64,000 bases of DNA from an uncultured Lachnospiraceae bacterium (GCA_947178145.1 CAMWXE010000011.1:18557-82556), one strand, 5' to 3'; positions 47,039-56,764 are shown, counted from the stretch's first letter. Notes: generated by a model from the letters alone, not told the origin. Numbers and translations are program-made.

Positions 47039-47884
47039 TTACAACTTCAGGCGGAATCCAATCCCCCATACCGCCTCGATGCAATCCCCTTCCCCGATTT
47101 CCTGCAGTTTCTTCCGGAGATTGCTGATGTGCTGTTTTAAGGAACTGTCGGTGCAGTCCGGCGTATCCAGACTAATGCAGTCGAGAATTGCGGACTTGGA
47201 GAAAACCTGTCCGGCATTCTGCATCAGAAATCGCATAATGGCAAACTCTGTCCGTGTCAGGCGGACTGACACAGCACCATCCGCAGCGCCCCCTCCATCT
47301 GATGAAAGCCTGCCTGTTAAGCGCTTTTTTGATGAAACCTCGCGCAGCACAAGGTCGAGCGCGAGGTCTCCTGCAGTCAGTTTTTTCTCATTCAAATTCT
47401 CATCAGGATTTTCATTCTGTTGTTCACTCTGTCCAGGCGCAGTCCCCGCAGACACATTCCTTCTGCGCAGCTGCACTGTGATGCGCGCCAGCAGCTCCCT
47501 GATTGCAAACGGCTTTGTGATATAGTCCGCCGCGCCGCCAAGCAGCGCCTCCACCTTGTCATCCACACCTACCTTCGCGCTGATCACGATAACCGGAATA
47601 TCCTGAATCCGTGGCAGCAGCGCCTCCCCGGTCATGCCGGGCAGCATTAAGTCCAGCAGAATCAAGTCCGGCTTTTTTCCAGCTTTTTCATCCGCCAGCA
47701 GATACAGTGCCTCCGTGCCGGAGTACGCGCGGCAGGTCTGATACCCCTCCCGGCAAAGACTCTCCTCGATGATGTCCCCGATATGCACATCGTCCTCTAT
47801 GATCGCTATCCTGCACGCACGTTTCTCAGAGTCAGACTCTGTCCGCCCCATATCCTGATCTGCGGTGTTTAACGCTTTTCTCAC
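47039..47884 (-). CDS. OmpR-family response regulator
   Basis: 281 residues. Receiver domain with IIEDDVHIGD, phosphoacceptor in LILLDLMLPG and Lys in ITKPFAIRE; a Ser/Asn/Glu-rich linker of about 60 residues; winged helix with LTRTEFAIMRFL and ISNLRKKLQ at the end. Start GTG 47884 overlaps the GH2 stop and uses GGAGGG about 10 bp upstream; ATG at codon 12 is an alternative. Works with the kinase at 43719-45011, separated from it by the ABC exporter it probably controls. Confidence 0.9.
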   Translation of the reverse strand: MRKALNTADQDMGRTESDSEKRACRIAIIEDDVHIGDIIEESLCREGYQTCRAYSGTEALYLLADEKAGKKPDLILLDLMLPGMTGEALLPRIQDIPVIVISAKVGVDDKVEALLGGAADYITKPFAIRELLARITVQLRRRNVSAGTAPGQSEQQNENPDENLNEKKLTAGDLALDLVLREVSSKKRLTGRLSSDGGGAADGAVSVRLTRTEFAIMRFLMQNAGQVFSKSAILDCISLDTPDCTDSSLKQHISNLRKKLQEIGEGDCIEAVWGIGFRLKL

Positions 47885-49728
47885 AATTTCAAAACCCTCC
47901 GGTCATATGTCATGATACCGTTCGTCTCCTCCTCGATATCGGTGAGCTGTGTGTACACGGATGCACACAGCCCTTCTTCTCTCAGCTCCTCAATCTTTTT
48001 CTCAAAAACATTGTACGCGTCCCGCAGCGCTTCTCTGTCACTATGGCTTCCATAGCCAAAATACCTGTCGGAATAGATGTGTCCCTCCACCGCAAACGAG
48101 ATTCCGCCAAACTCCGATATGACATACGGCTTTTTCCCCTTTTTCGCAATCAGCTCAAAGAAATAAATATGCTCGCTCTTCACATCGCCCGCGTCCTGGT
48201 CAAACCAGCCGCTGTGGGCGTCGATGATGCGCGTGCTGTCAATCCCGCGCACCATATCCGTATTCTCCTTCGCGTCAAACTGTCCCCAGCCCTCATTGAA
48301 CAGCACCCAGGTGCATATGGAAGTACAATTGTACAGCTGGCTGACTGTCTCGACACACTCCTTCTTCCATTCCTCCCTGCCGTTTTTGTCCGCCCTTGAC
48401 GTGTAGCCGTAGTCGTTGTCACGCTTACGCCGGAGCGGAAACAGCACCGTCGGAATATAGCAGGTTTTTACCAGGTTGTAAGTCGTTCCGCCGTTGATCA
48501 TATCCTGCCAGACAAGCATTCCGAGCCTGTCACAGTGATAGTACCAGCGCATCGGCTCTATCTTGCAGTGCTTCCGTATCATGTTGTACCCCTTTGCCCT
48601 GGCTGTCTCAATGTCAAAAATCATCGCCTCGTCGCTCACCGGCGTCAGCAGGCTCTCGGGATAATAGCCCTGGTCGAGGATTCCCTTCTGAAAATAGGGC
48701 TTGTGATTCAGACAAAGTCTTGGCGTTCCGTCCCTGTCCGGCTCCGCGGAAAAACAGCGCATGCCAAAATAGCTCTCCACCATGTCCTCACCGTAGACAA
48801 TCCTGAGCTCATACAAAAATGGATTTTCCGGCGTCCAGCTCTTCTTGTCCGGTATCTCCATTGTAATCAGCGCCTTTTTTTCTGGCAGAACAGCTGTCTT
48901 TTTCTCTCCGGCTATCTGATTTTTGTCAAACAATAGAATTTTACACGGAACGGCCGCACCTGCCCCATGGAGCGCCGCTTTATCGGAAGCCGCATTTTCG
49001 TCAGGTGTTTCTCCAGAAATCGTCTGATTGGAAGCAATCTCAATGACAACGCGGTCACTGTCATAGTCTGGCGTGATGCGCAGCTCCTGGATATAAATTT
49101 CCGGCACCCACTCGCACCATACCGTCTGCCACAGGCCGCTCTGCGCAGTGTAGAACATCCCGCCGTTTTTGAGCATCTGCTTTCCTCTTCCGTGGTAAGA
49201 AGTGTCGCTCTTATCCTGTACACAGAGGCGGAGCGTATTTTTCCCGGCCTGGATATATTCCGTTATATCTATGGAAAATGCCTGATATCCGCCCGAATGC
49301 GTGCCCGCCAGCGCGTCGTTGACATAGACACGGCACCGCTCGTCGCAGGCACCAAAGTTTAAGAGCAGCCGCTTTCCCTCTGGAATCCTTGCAATCTCAA
49401 GCTTGCGCTCATACCAAAGATACTCGTCTGGCTGCAGCTGGCGCTGCACACCGGACAGATACGTCTCCGGCGAGAACGGCACACGGATATCACCATCCCA
49501 TAGCACAGGTCTGGCATCGTCACTCGTGATTGCGTATTTCCAGATGCCATTTAAAATCGTATAATTTTTGCGCGCCATCTGCGGTCTCGGATACTCTGTC
49601 AGCACAACCTCTGTCTGTTCCTGCACAATGCGCTCTCCCCACGGCGTCATCAGCTGATTGTGCTTCTGCTCTCCTTTGTCCAAGATCTTATTTAGTTGAA
49701 GCGTCTCGAGCATTTCTCTGATTTTCAT
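47881..49728 (-). CDS. GH2-family glycosidase
   Basis: 615 residues, no signal peptide. Jelly-roll sugar-binding domain (to about 200), immunoglobulin-like domain, then barrel. Acid/base E479 in LFNEGWGQFD and nucleophile E539 in ISEFGG. Shorter than LacZ; resembles small GH2 members of mixed specificity (beta-galactosidase, beta-glucuronidase, beta-mannosidase). GGAGG 9 bp before ATG. Upstream of and overlapping with the response regulator, an odd pairing for a glycosidase. Substrate not determined. Confidence 0.88.
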   Translation of the reverse strand: MKIREMLETLQLNKILDKGEQKHNQLMTPWGERIVQEQTEVVLTEYPRPQMARKNYTILNGIWKYAITSDDARPVLWDGDIRVPFSPETYLSGVQRQLQPDEYLWYERKLEIARIPEGKRLLLNFGACDERCRVYVNDALAGTHSGGYQAFSIDITEYIQAGKNTLRLCVQDKSDTSYHGRGKQMLKNGGMFYTAQSGLWQTVWCEWVPEIYIQELRITPDYDSDRVVIEIASNQTISGETPDENAASDKAALHGAGAAVPCKILLFDKNQIAGEKKTAVLPEKKALITMEIPDKKSWTPENPFLYELRIVYGEDMVESYFGMRCFSAEPDRDGTPRLCLNHKPYFQKGILDQGYYPESLLTPVSDEAMIFDIETARAKGYNMIRKHCKIEPMRWYYHCDRLGMLVWQDMINGGTTYNLVKTCYIPTVLFPLRRKRDNDYGYTSRADKNGREEWKKECVETVSQLYNCTSICTWVLFNEGWGQFDAKENTDMVRGIDSTRIIDAHSGWFDQDAGDVKSEHIYFFELIAKKGKKPYVISEFGGISFAVEGHIYSDRYFGYGSHSDREALRDAYNVFEKKIEELREEGLCASVYTQLTDIEEETNGIMTYDRRVLKL

Positions 49729-49868
49729 GTATAATCACCTCCCGGCAATGTGAATCTGTCCTGATTTCTGTAATGTCTCAATCAAATAAGGAACCTTGTT
49801 TATTTGATACCAGTATACTCTGTTTTTACCGCAATGACAAGGCAGGAATCCAAACATCCCCAAATTCA

Positions 49869-49899
49869 GGTTGACATCAGTCAACCTGTTTGCTATACT
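49869..49899 (+). promoter_or_regulatory. Promoter of the M56 gene embedded in a palindrome
   Basis: TTGACA (49871-49876), 17 bp, TATACT (49894-49899). The -35 lies within AGGTTGAC-N4-GTCAACCT (49869-49888), a perfect 8-bp dyad that a repressor could occupy. Lies in the 253-bp divergent gap with GH2. Confidence 0.65.
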
Positions 49900-49987
49900 A
49901 TAATTGTTCGACATAAGTAATACAAAATCAATCAATAGCGACATCCATGATACCTGCATTTGATATGAAAAAAGGAGGTCTGTCATT

Positions 49988-52042
49988 ATGCTGAATCAGA
50001 TCATAACATCAACCATACTAATTTTATTCCTCTTACTCCTCTCCGTCTTCCTGGAAAGGAGAATAAACCCCTGCCTGAAATACGCGCTCTGGCTGCTGGT
50101 TGTTGTCAAATTACTGATTCCCCTCCCATATTTTGAGACGCATCTGAGTGTCCTGAATCTCGTCAGCCGGATCAGGCCGGAAAGCGCACCACACCGATTC
50201 ATTGACAATGGTTCCGCCAACTTCCCCGGCACACTCCCGGAAACAGAACCAGATCAAAGCGCCGGCACCGACGCAACCCCTTCCGCCTCCCAGGAAAGCC
50301 CTGACCAGAGCACTTCTTTTCAAGGGAATGCTTGTCAGGAAAATACTTTTCAGAAAAATGCTTTTCAAGGAAATTCTTTTCAGGAAAACGCTTTTCAAGA
50401 TACTTCCTCTCAGGAGAATGCTTCTCAGGACATTTCCTTTCAGGCGAATTCCTCTCAAATGATGTTCTTTCCCAAAATAGCGGGAATTCTCACTGCGCTA
50501 TGGATATGCGGTATTTTGCTGTGCGGCGGGACTTTTCTGTGGAGCGGCCTGCGGTTTCAAAGATGGCTGCGGCACAACCGGATCTTCACCGGAATGTACA
50601 TGGACAGACTTTCCATTTATGAAGTCCCCGGACTTGGCACCCCATGCCTGGCCGGAGTCTTTGCGCCTGCAATCTATGTCAACAGGGAACATCACTTTGA
50701 CAAGGTGCAGCTTTCTTACATATTGGCACACGAGTACACACATTTCAGACACGGGGATCACATCTGGGCTGTCGCAAGATGTATCTGTGTCGCTATATAC
50801 TGGTACAATCCCTTTGTGTGGCTGGCGGCGCGCAGGTCTGCCAGCGACGGCGAGCTTGCCTGCGATGCGGGAACCTTAAAGCAGATCGGGGAGGAAAACC
50901 GCATCTTATATGCCAAAACATTAATCCTGGCAGCAAATAATCTGTCACAACAAACAAATATGCGCATTCCCGGATACCGAACCGGCGCCGCAGGAGGTAT
51001 GAAAGAGATGAAAAGAAGGATAAAACTGTTGAAAAACAAACCCCGCACCAGACTGATCACCCTTGCAGTGACGCTCATACTCTGCTGCGGCATGATCGGA
51101 TGCACTTATGGAAGTGCGGCAAATGACAATCGCGGCGGCGCACAGGTTTCACCCGAACTGACAGACACCCTGCCCCCAGCCGCGCAAACGGACACACAGA
51201 AAACTGAATCTGAAAACGAAACTGAAATGCAAACCGAAAGCAACACCGCAATCGAAATCGAAACGGAAACCGAAACTGCACCCGAACCAGAATCCGCTTC
51301 CCCGGAAAGCATGGTCTATCACAATACCACCCTGTACCGCGCCCCGGAACCTGGCCAGGTATGTATCCTTGTCCAGCCCTCCATGGTCAGGGACTATCTG
51401 GACTACTACTACATCCCATCCGGCGACGCACAAGACCAGCTGCAATCATTGATGGCGCGCACGGAACCCGACTGGCAGAAAAACAGCGATCACTCTATTA
51501 TAGCAGGACAAAATCTGAAAGAAACGGGATACCAACTGTACTATGAGGATAGAATCTATACGGTCTTTGAGGGCGGATATCTCTATACAACCGATGTTGA
51601 CGAGGAGCGCGGCGGCGTGGAATCACTGGTCCGCAGCGAAGCGCTCTGTGACCTTACACAGCAGCTTCTGTCGGAAAACCTCGGCTATGAACCGGTCGAC
51701 ATCACACAGATCCATGATATTGTATCAGCGAGATTAGATGTGTGCAGCATCTTTACTGACTGGGAATTCTACAGCCAGACCATAACAGACCCGGATACTC
51801 TCGCCTTATTTGAAGACTGGTTCTGCAATGCCAGATATATTTTATGGGGCGCCGGATGCGGTAATGAGAATGCCTGTCTGGAACTGACGCTCTCCGACGG
51901 AAACGTCATCAGGCTGTCCATGGCGATAGACAGCTGCAGCAATTTCGGCGTCAATGGCGTCTACTATGACTACCGTCCGAAAGCTTCTTGGGATAACACT
52001 GCATTTTACCATTTATTTGACGAGATCCCCTGGAACGCCTAG
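49988..52042 (+). CDS. M56 (BlaR1/MecR1-like) membrane metallopeptidase with repeat insertion
   Basis: 684 residues. Membrane helices at residues about 5-20 and 28-45, a cytosolic or loop region with nine five-residue repeats (111-155), another helix (about 160-185), then the zinc motif HEYTHFRHGDH with H248, E249 and H252 and the downstream Glu in SDGELACD. A further helix near 355-370 precedes an extracellular part that begins with a Thr/Glu-rich stretch and ends with a domain of unknown type. BlaR1 family members cleave a cognate BlaI repressor; no blaI lies next to this gene, and a penicillin-binding sensor domain is not evident. AAGGAGG precedes ATG. Confidence 0.85.
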   Translation: MLNQIITSTILILFLLLLSVFLERRINPCLKYALWLLVVVKLLIPLPYFETHLSVLNLVSRIRPESAPHRFIDNGSANFPGTLPETEPDQSAGTDATPSASQESPDQSTSFQGNACQENTFQKNAFQGNSFQENAFQDTSSQENASQDISFQANSSQMMFFPKIAGILTALWICGILLCGGTFLWSGLRFQRWLRHNRIFTGMYMDRLSIYEVPGLGTPCLAGVFAPAIYVNREHHFDKVQLSYILAHEYTHFRHGDHIWAVARCICVAIYWYNPFVWLAARRSASDGELACDAGTLKQIGEENRILYAKTLILAANNLSQQTNMRIPGYRTGAAGGMKEMKRRIKLLKNKPRTRLITLAVTLILCCGMIGCTYGSAANDNRGGAQVSPELTDTLPPAAQTDTQKTESENETEMQTESNTAIEIETETETAPEPESASPESMVYHNTTLYRAPEPGQVCILVQPSMVRDYLDYYYIPSGDAQDQLQSLMARTEPDWQKNSDHSIIAGQNLKETGYQLYYEDRIYTVFEGGYLYTTDVDEERGGVESLVRSEALCDLTQQLLSENLGYEPVDITQIHDIVSARLDVCSIFTDWEFYSQTITDPDTLALFEDWFCNARYILWGAGCGNENACLELTLSDGNVIRLSMAIDSCSNFGVNGVYYDYRPKASWDNTAFYHLFDEIPWNA
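50318..50458. repeat. Nine 15-bp tandem repeats inside the M56 gene
   Basis: Units of the form TTT-CAR-NNN-AAT-NCT give Phe-Gln-x-Asn-x repeats. They stay in frame and lie between two membrane helices before the zinc site. Confidence 0.9.
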
Positions 52043-52071
52043 ACGCGCCCTGCCATACAACCATGGACGCA

Positions 52072-52935
52072 CTAAAACAGTCTCAGCTGCTCATACTTCT
52101 GCGGAAACTCCCACAGATAGGCAAAACAGGCGTCCACATCATGTACGATGCCGTTCTTCTCACATTTTTCCCGGAACAGTGCCATCAGTTCCCGACTCCG
52201 GTCACTCGGCACTTCGTAAGCGTGTCCGTACTTTCTGCGGTACTGTTCCTTCATTCCCGGAAAATGCCTGTCCAGTGCGGCATAGAAATACTCCCTGTCG
52301 CCGTCGCGCAGCGTCACCCCCATGCCAAAGCAGATGATGCCATACACCTTCGCGTCAATGCAGTAGTCCAAAATCCCCTCAATATTCTCTCTTGTGTCAT
52401 TGATGAACGGGAGGATTGGCGACAGCCAGACAATTGTCGGTATCTGATGATCCCGAAAGATTTGCAGTGCCCTTACCCGCTCCTTCGTCGTGCATACATT
52501 GGGTTCCAGCAGTTTACAAAGTTTTTCATCGTATGTCGTCAATGTCATCTGGACGACGCACTTTGCTTTCCTGTGGATGCTTTCCAACAAATCCAGATCC
52601 CGCAGAATCCGGTCGGACTTCGTCTGTATCGCCACACCATACTCATAGCGGTTGATTATTTCCAGACATCTCCTTGTCAGGTTCAATGTCTCTTCACAGT
52701 GCATATAGGGATCGCACATCGCCCCTGTCCCAATCATACATTTGCTGCGCCTGGAACGGAGCGCCCTCTCCAGCAGCTCCGGCGCGTTCTGCTTGACCTC
52801 GATATCCTCAAAATCGTGTGTAAAGCCATAGCATGTACTCCTGCTGTCGCAGTAAATACAGCCATGTGTGCACCCCCTGTACAGGTTCATGCCGTTTTTT
52901 GCGGACAGAATCCCTTTCGCGTCTACAAAATGCAT
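52072..52935 (-). CDS. Radical SAM protein (SPL/Rv2578c-like)
   Basis: 287 residues from ATG 52935 (AGGAGG 6 bp upstream); a much longer frame upstream overlaps the AraC gene and is not used. The cluster-binding motif is CTHGCIYC (C22, C26, C29) after YRG, followed by DSRS; the barrel continues with VVQMTLTTYDEKLCKLLEPNV. This pattern is typical of the spore-photoproduct-lyase-like group of unknown function. Begins 10 bp after the AraC gene, so co-transcribed. Confidence 0.88.
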   Translation of the reverse strand: MHFVDAKGILSAKNGMNLYRGCTHGCIYCDSRSTCYGFTHDFEDIEVKQNAPELLERALRSRRSKCMIGTGAMCDPYMHCEETLNLTRRCLEIINRYEYGVAIQTKSDRILRDLDLLESIHRKAKCVVQMTLTTYDEKLCKLLEPNVCTTKERVRALQIFRDHQIPTIVWLSPILPFINDTRENIEGILDYCIDAKVYGIICFGMGVTLRDGDREYFYAALDRHFPGMKEQYRRKYGHAYEVPSDRSRELMALFREKCEKNGIVHDVDACFAYLWEFPQKYEQLRLF

Positions 52936-52945
52936 TTCCAGCCTC

Positions 52946-53839
52946 CTATCTCTCAACCGTTTCCTTTTTCTCCGGGTTATTGCCCTTACATTCCGCCCTG
53001 TACTGAACAGGTGTTTTGCCGGTCGCTTTCTTAAATGCCTGGGAGAAATAGGACTGTGAGGAAAAGCCCAGAATCGTCGAAATCTGGGAAATGGAATGCG
53101 ACGTAGAGCCAAGCAGCGACTTCCCCTCCTCGATTCGCTTCTGGAGAAGATACGTAATGGGGGATACCCCCATATATTTTGTGAAGGCATGCGCCAAGTA
53201 ATATTTGTTCATATGCGAAAAGGACGCCAGCGTATCGAGCGTAATGTTCTCCGCATAGTTTGCATCCAGATAATTTTTAATCTGGGCGCACTCCCTGTTT
53301 AAGAGGACATTGCTACTCTGTACGATGGACAGATTGTTGTTTCGGAGCATGCACAGCAGGATCACTTCCAGCAGGTTCTGACAGACAGCTTCGTAGTTCT
53401 CCTCCTTTTTGGTAATCTCCTCCAGCATGATATTCAGATAGGCATACACATAGGAATTCTGCGTATTGTATTTGTACACATCCCCCGACGCAGTCTGCAT
53501 GAGGATACTGTCCTGTACCGAGGCGATCTTCTCAAACGAGAACGCAAGCCCGTCAATCCCCAGCACAATATATTCAAGGGGCGTCGTGTACAATGATTTC
53601 TCGGTGTGCTGCACATGCGGGTTTATAATGACCATGTCATTTTTGCACACGGAGAACTCCATGCCCTCCGTGATAAACGTTCCGCTGCCATGCACTACGT
53701 AAAACAGCTCGCTGAACGGGTGCGAGTGCAGAATGCTCTGCCAGTCCCCCTCATACTTTGAGGTCGAAACATATAAAAGTTTTACTCCGTCAAAACCGGA
53801 AGGTTTATCGTTTTCTATACAGTGTCTGGTGTTTCCCAT
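52946..53839 (-). CDS. AraC-family regulator
   Basis: 297 residues from ATG 53839 (GGAGG 7 bp upstream). N-terminal cupin-type sensor (HSHPFSELFYVVHGSGTF), C-terminal double HTH (LDTLASFSHMNKYYLAHAFTKYMGVSP and ISQISTILGFSSQSYFSQAFKKATGKTP). Divergent from the galacto-N-biose/lacto-N-biose transport operon and therefore its likely activator. Confidence 0.92.
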   Translation of the reverse strand: MGNTRHCIENDKPSGFDGVKLLYVSTSKYEGDWQSILHSHPFSELFYVVHGSGTFITEGMEFSVCKNDMVIINPHVQHTEKSLYTTPLEYIVLGIDGLAFSFEKIASVQDSILMQTASGDVYKYNTQNSYVYAYLNIMLEEITKKEENYEAVCQNLLEVILLCMLRNNNLSIVQSSNVLLNRECAQIKNYLDANYAENITLDTLASFSHMNKYYLAHAFTKYMGVSPITYLLQKRIEEGKSLLGSTSHSISQISTILGFSSQSYFSQAFKKATGKTPVQYRAECKGNNPEKKETVER

Positions 53840-53884
53840 GGCATCGCCTCCCATATCGGATGAATCCACATGCATACTCCGCAT

Positions 53885-54186
53885 TACAGTTCCCGTCTAA
53901 GAATCACTTCTATATAACAGATATACCAGAATTTAGATATTTTGTCCACACACTTTATATCCCAAAAATTTCTAAAATTTATTTCTTTTGATATTTTGTG
54001 AATCCGGTACATTTCAGAAAGAACAAAATTTTCTTTCCAGCGCAATCGCATTAGCAATATGTATAGAATCTTTTGAACGGATACAAATCCAATATTCATT
54101 TTGCACAATGCGTATAACAACTCATTTTTCTTTTTAAATAAAAATATCTAAAAGCAAGATTTATAAAATTTCCAGCAATAATCAGA
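53885..54186. other. AT-rich divergent control region
   Basis: No gene seen. Very AT-rich, holds the upstream region of the AraC gene and of the sugar transport operon. No single clear operator was found by eye. Confidence 0.5.
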
Positions 54187-54215
54187 TTGAATATGCGGAA
54201 TGCTTTCGCTATACT
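54187..54215 (+). promoter_or_regulatory. Promoter of the GNB/LNB operon
   Basis: TTGAAT (54187-54192), 17-bp spacer, TATACT (54210-54215). A 138-bp leader follows to the start codon. Confidence 0.65.
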
Positions 54216-54353
54216 GAAACCATACTTAATAATTACTTATGGCAGCGTTCTATTTCGCCATACCATATGTATCCCTACAGTTTCTGTGTACCTGTTTATC
54301 ACCAGGTGCATAGAATGCTCCCGGATACACACCTTAAAAGGGAGGGACTATTT

Positions 54354-55787
54354 ATGAAATCGAAAAAAGTTGTTTCATCGTTACTCGCAGCTGCTATGGC
54401 TACATCACTTCTCGCCGGATGCGGCAGTTCAAACGATACGCCAGTAACAGACACCACACCGGCGGATAACTCCGCAGCAAGCAGCACGGCCGACTCAGCT
54501 CCGGCGGAGCAGACACCGGCTGAAAACACAGAAAATGCAGACAGTACGCCAACATACGAAGAGCAGACATTAAAAGTAGCCGCTTTTGAGGGCGGATACG
54601 GCGCAGATATGTGGTCAGAGGTTGTGGCAGCATTTGAAGCTTCCCATCCCGGCGTGACCGTGGAGCTAACCATCGACAAGAAACTGGAGGATGTCATCAG
54701 CCCGGCCATGAAAGCAGGTGACTATCCAGATGTAGTACACCTTGCAACGGGACGTGAGGCAGCCCTGACAGAGACTTTGACAAAAGAGAAGGCACTGCTT
54801 CCACTGACAGATGTCCTTGAAATGACTGTTCCCGGCGAAGACGTGAAAGTGAAAGACAAAATCGTTCCCGGTTTCCTCGACACACTGGCAACCAATCCTT
54901 ACGGAGACGGCGTGACCTACTATGCACCGATGTTCTACAGCCCCTGCGGACTGTTCTACAATGCGGGGCTCTTCACCGAAAAAGGCTGGGAAGTTCCCAC
55001 GACATGGGAGGAAATGTGGGCGCTCGGCGACAAGGCGGCCGAGGAAGGCATCGCACTGTTTACCTACCCCACAACCGGATATTTCGATGCATTTACATAC
55101 GCGACACTGTCGTCAGCGGGCGGTTCTGATTTCTTTAATAGCTGCATGACTTATGAGGACGGCATCTGGGAAAGCGACAACGCGACAAAGGTATTTGAGC
55201 TGGTCGGACAGCTTGCACAATATACAGAGGGCACCACGGTTGCCAACGCGAACAATGATAACTTTACAAAGAATCAGCAGCTCATCCTTGACAACAAGGC
55301 AATCTTCTGCCCGAACGGCACATGGCTTCCCGGCGAGATGGCTGACGCACCGAGAGCTGATGGTTTTGAGTGGGGATTTATGGCAATTCCTGCAGTGAAC
55401 GCAGGCGGTTCCGGATGCTCTTTCTGCTGGTTTGAACAGATGTGGATTCCTGCGGCAGCACAGAATCAGGATATGGCAAAGGAATTTGTGGCATATATGT
55501 ACTCTGACGAAGCGGCTGCAATTTTTGCAAAGTCTACGGCGATTCAGCCAATCACAGGCGTGAGCGATTATCTCGAAGGCGATAACAAGATGTTCTACAG
55601 CATCTATGACAACGGCGCAACTGCTGTTATGGGCGGATTTGCATCGACTGCACCAGTAGAGGGTGTCAACATGCTCGATACACTGTGCGGAACAGTCAAC
55701 AGTATTGTGAGCGGTGACAAGACCGTTGCTGAGTGGCAGGCCGCTGTGGAAGAAGTAAGCGACAAATTGAGAGCAGCAATGGAATAA
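54354..55787 (+). CDS. Sugar ABC transporter binding lipoprotein (probable GNB/LNB)
   Basis: 477 residues from ATG 54354, which has GGGAGGG 8 bp upstream. Lipoprotein signal MKSKKVVSSLL with lipobox LLAGCGS, Ala/Thr/Asp-rich linker to about 70, then a family 1 solute-binding body (TLKVAAFEGGYGADMWSE and FYNAGLFTEKGWEVPTTWEEM). Heads the lnpA-nahK operon; ligand inferred as galacto-N-biose or lacto-N-biose from the downstream enzymes. A terminator-like stem follows, as often after highly expressed binding proteins. Confidence 0.9.
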   Translation: MKSKKVVSSLLAAAMATSLLAGCGSSNDTPVTDTTPADNSAASSTADSAPAEQTPAENTENADSTPTYEEQTLKVAAFEGGYGADMWSEVVAAFEASHPGVTVELTIDKKLEDVISPAMKAGDYPDVVHLATGREAALTETLTKEKALLPLTDVLEMTVPGEDVKVKDKIVPGFLDTLATNPYGDGVTYYAPMFYSPCGLFYNAGLFTEKGWEVPTTWEEMWALGDKAAEEGIALFTYPTTGYFDAFTYATLSSAGGSDFFNSCMTYEDGIWESDNATKVFELVGQLAQYTEGTTVANANNDNFTKNQQLILDNKAIFCPNGTWLPGEMADAPRADGFEWGFMAIPAVNAGGSGCSFCWFEQMWIPAAAQNQDMAKEFVAYMYSDEAAAIFAKSTAIQPITGVSDYLEGDNKMFYSIYDNGATAVMGGFASTAPVEGVNMLDTLCGTVNSIVSGDKTVAEWQAAVEEVSDKLRAAME

Positions 55788-55796
55788 GGTTTTAGG

Positions 55797-55833
55797 AGCG
55801 CCCCGAAGGTTTCTGCCTTTGGGGTGCTTTTTT
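55797..55833 (+). terminator. Intercistronic terminator after the binding protein
   Basis: AGCGCCCCGAAGG pairs with CCTTTGGGGTGCT, then TTTTTT. Probably partial, reducing permease expression compared with the binding protein. Confidence 0.8.
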
Positions 55834-55855
55834 CGAAATAAATGGAGGTATGAAT

Positions 55856-56749
55856 GTGAAAAAGAGCAAAGAACGTTCCATTTTTATTACCATATGTGTA
55901 GCGCCGGCAGTCATACTGTTTATTATCTTTATGCTGATTCCCACGTTCAACGTCTTTAAGATGTCGCTGTACAAATGGGGCGGCTACTCCAACAACAAAG
56001 AATTTGTCGGATTGAACAACTTTAAAATCCTGAGTGAGGACACGAATTTTTTCCGCTCCTTCCAGAATACCGTCCTGCTGATTGTCTGTGTGACCATCGT
56101 GACGATGGCGCTCTCCCTGATTTTTGCGGCAATCCTCTCCCGCGAGAAGATCAAAGGGCAGAATTTTTTCCGGATTATATTTTACATCCCGAATATTTTG
56201 TCTGTAGTTGTCATCTCAGCGATCTTCTCGGCAATCTATGACCCGAACAGCGGACTTCTCAACAGTATCATCGGCATCTTCAGAAGCAGCGAAAAGACGC
56301 CAATCCTGTGGCTTGGCGACCAGAAGCTGGTCATCTACAGTCTGGTGATCGCGATGATCTGGCAGGCGATTGGCTACTATATGGTCATGTATATGGCGAG
56401 TATGGCAAGCGTGCCGGAAAGTCTGTACGAATCCGCCAATCTGGAGGGCGCGGGCAAAGTACAGCAGTTCTTCTCCATCACACTGCCGCTGATCTGGACA
56501 AATGTACGGACTACCCTGACATTCTTTGTCATCAGTTCGATCAATCTGAGTTTCCTGATTGTCAAGGCTTTGACAAACGGCGGTCCCGACGGGGCGACAG
56601 AAGTATTTTTAAGCTACATGTACAAACAGGCGTACACCAACTCCTCCTACGGATACGGTATGGCAATCGGTGTCGTCGTATTCCTGTTCTCCTTCGGACT
56701 GTCGGCACTCATCAACTTTGTAACCAGGCGGGAACCGCTGGAATTTTAA
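55856..56749 (+). CDS. Sugar ABC permease (MalF/UgpA type)
   Basis: 297 residues. The likely start is GTG 55856, 7 bp after GGAGG; ATG 55850 is only 1 bp from that site. About six membrane segments and permease loop LYESANLEGAGKVQQFFSITLP. First permease of the GNB/LNB transporter. Confidence 0.9.
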   Translation: MKKSKERSIFITICVAPAVILFIIFMLIPTFNVFKMSLYKWGGYSNNKEFVGLNNFKILSEDTNFFRSFQNTVLLIVCVTIVTMALSLIFAAILSREKIKGQNFFRIIFYIPNILSVVVISAIFSAIYDPNSGLLNSIIGIFRSSEKTPILWLGDQKLVIYSLVIAMIWQAIGYYMVMYMASMASVPESLYESANLEGAGKVQQFFSITLPLIWTNVRTTLTFFVISSINLSFLIVKALTNGGPDGATEVFLSYMYKQAYTNSSYGYGMAIGVVVFLFSFGLSALINFVTRREPLEF

Positions 56750-56764
56750 AGGAGGGAAATGCCG

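Noticed and set aside
50318-50458. Short regular repeats that might be a CRISPR array
   Set aside because: Units are 15 bp with no spacers, stay in frame in a membrane protease gene, and no cas gene is present.
49988-52042. Beta-lactam resistance locus
   Set aside because: M56 proteases occur in many non-resistance systems; no beta-lactamase, PBP2a or adjacent blaI is present.
52063-53034. Plus-strand frame of 323 codons opposite the radical SAM gene
   Set aside because: Shadow of a gene with an intact CxxxCxxC motif and good ribosome binding site on the minus strand.
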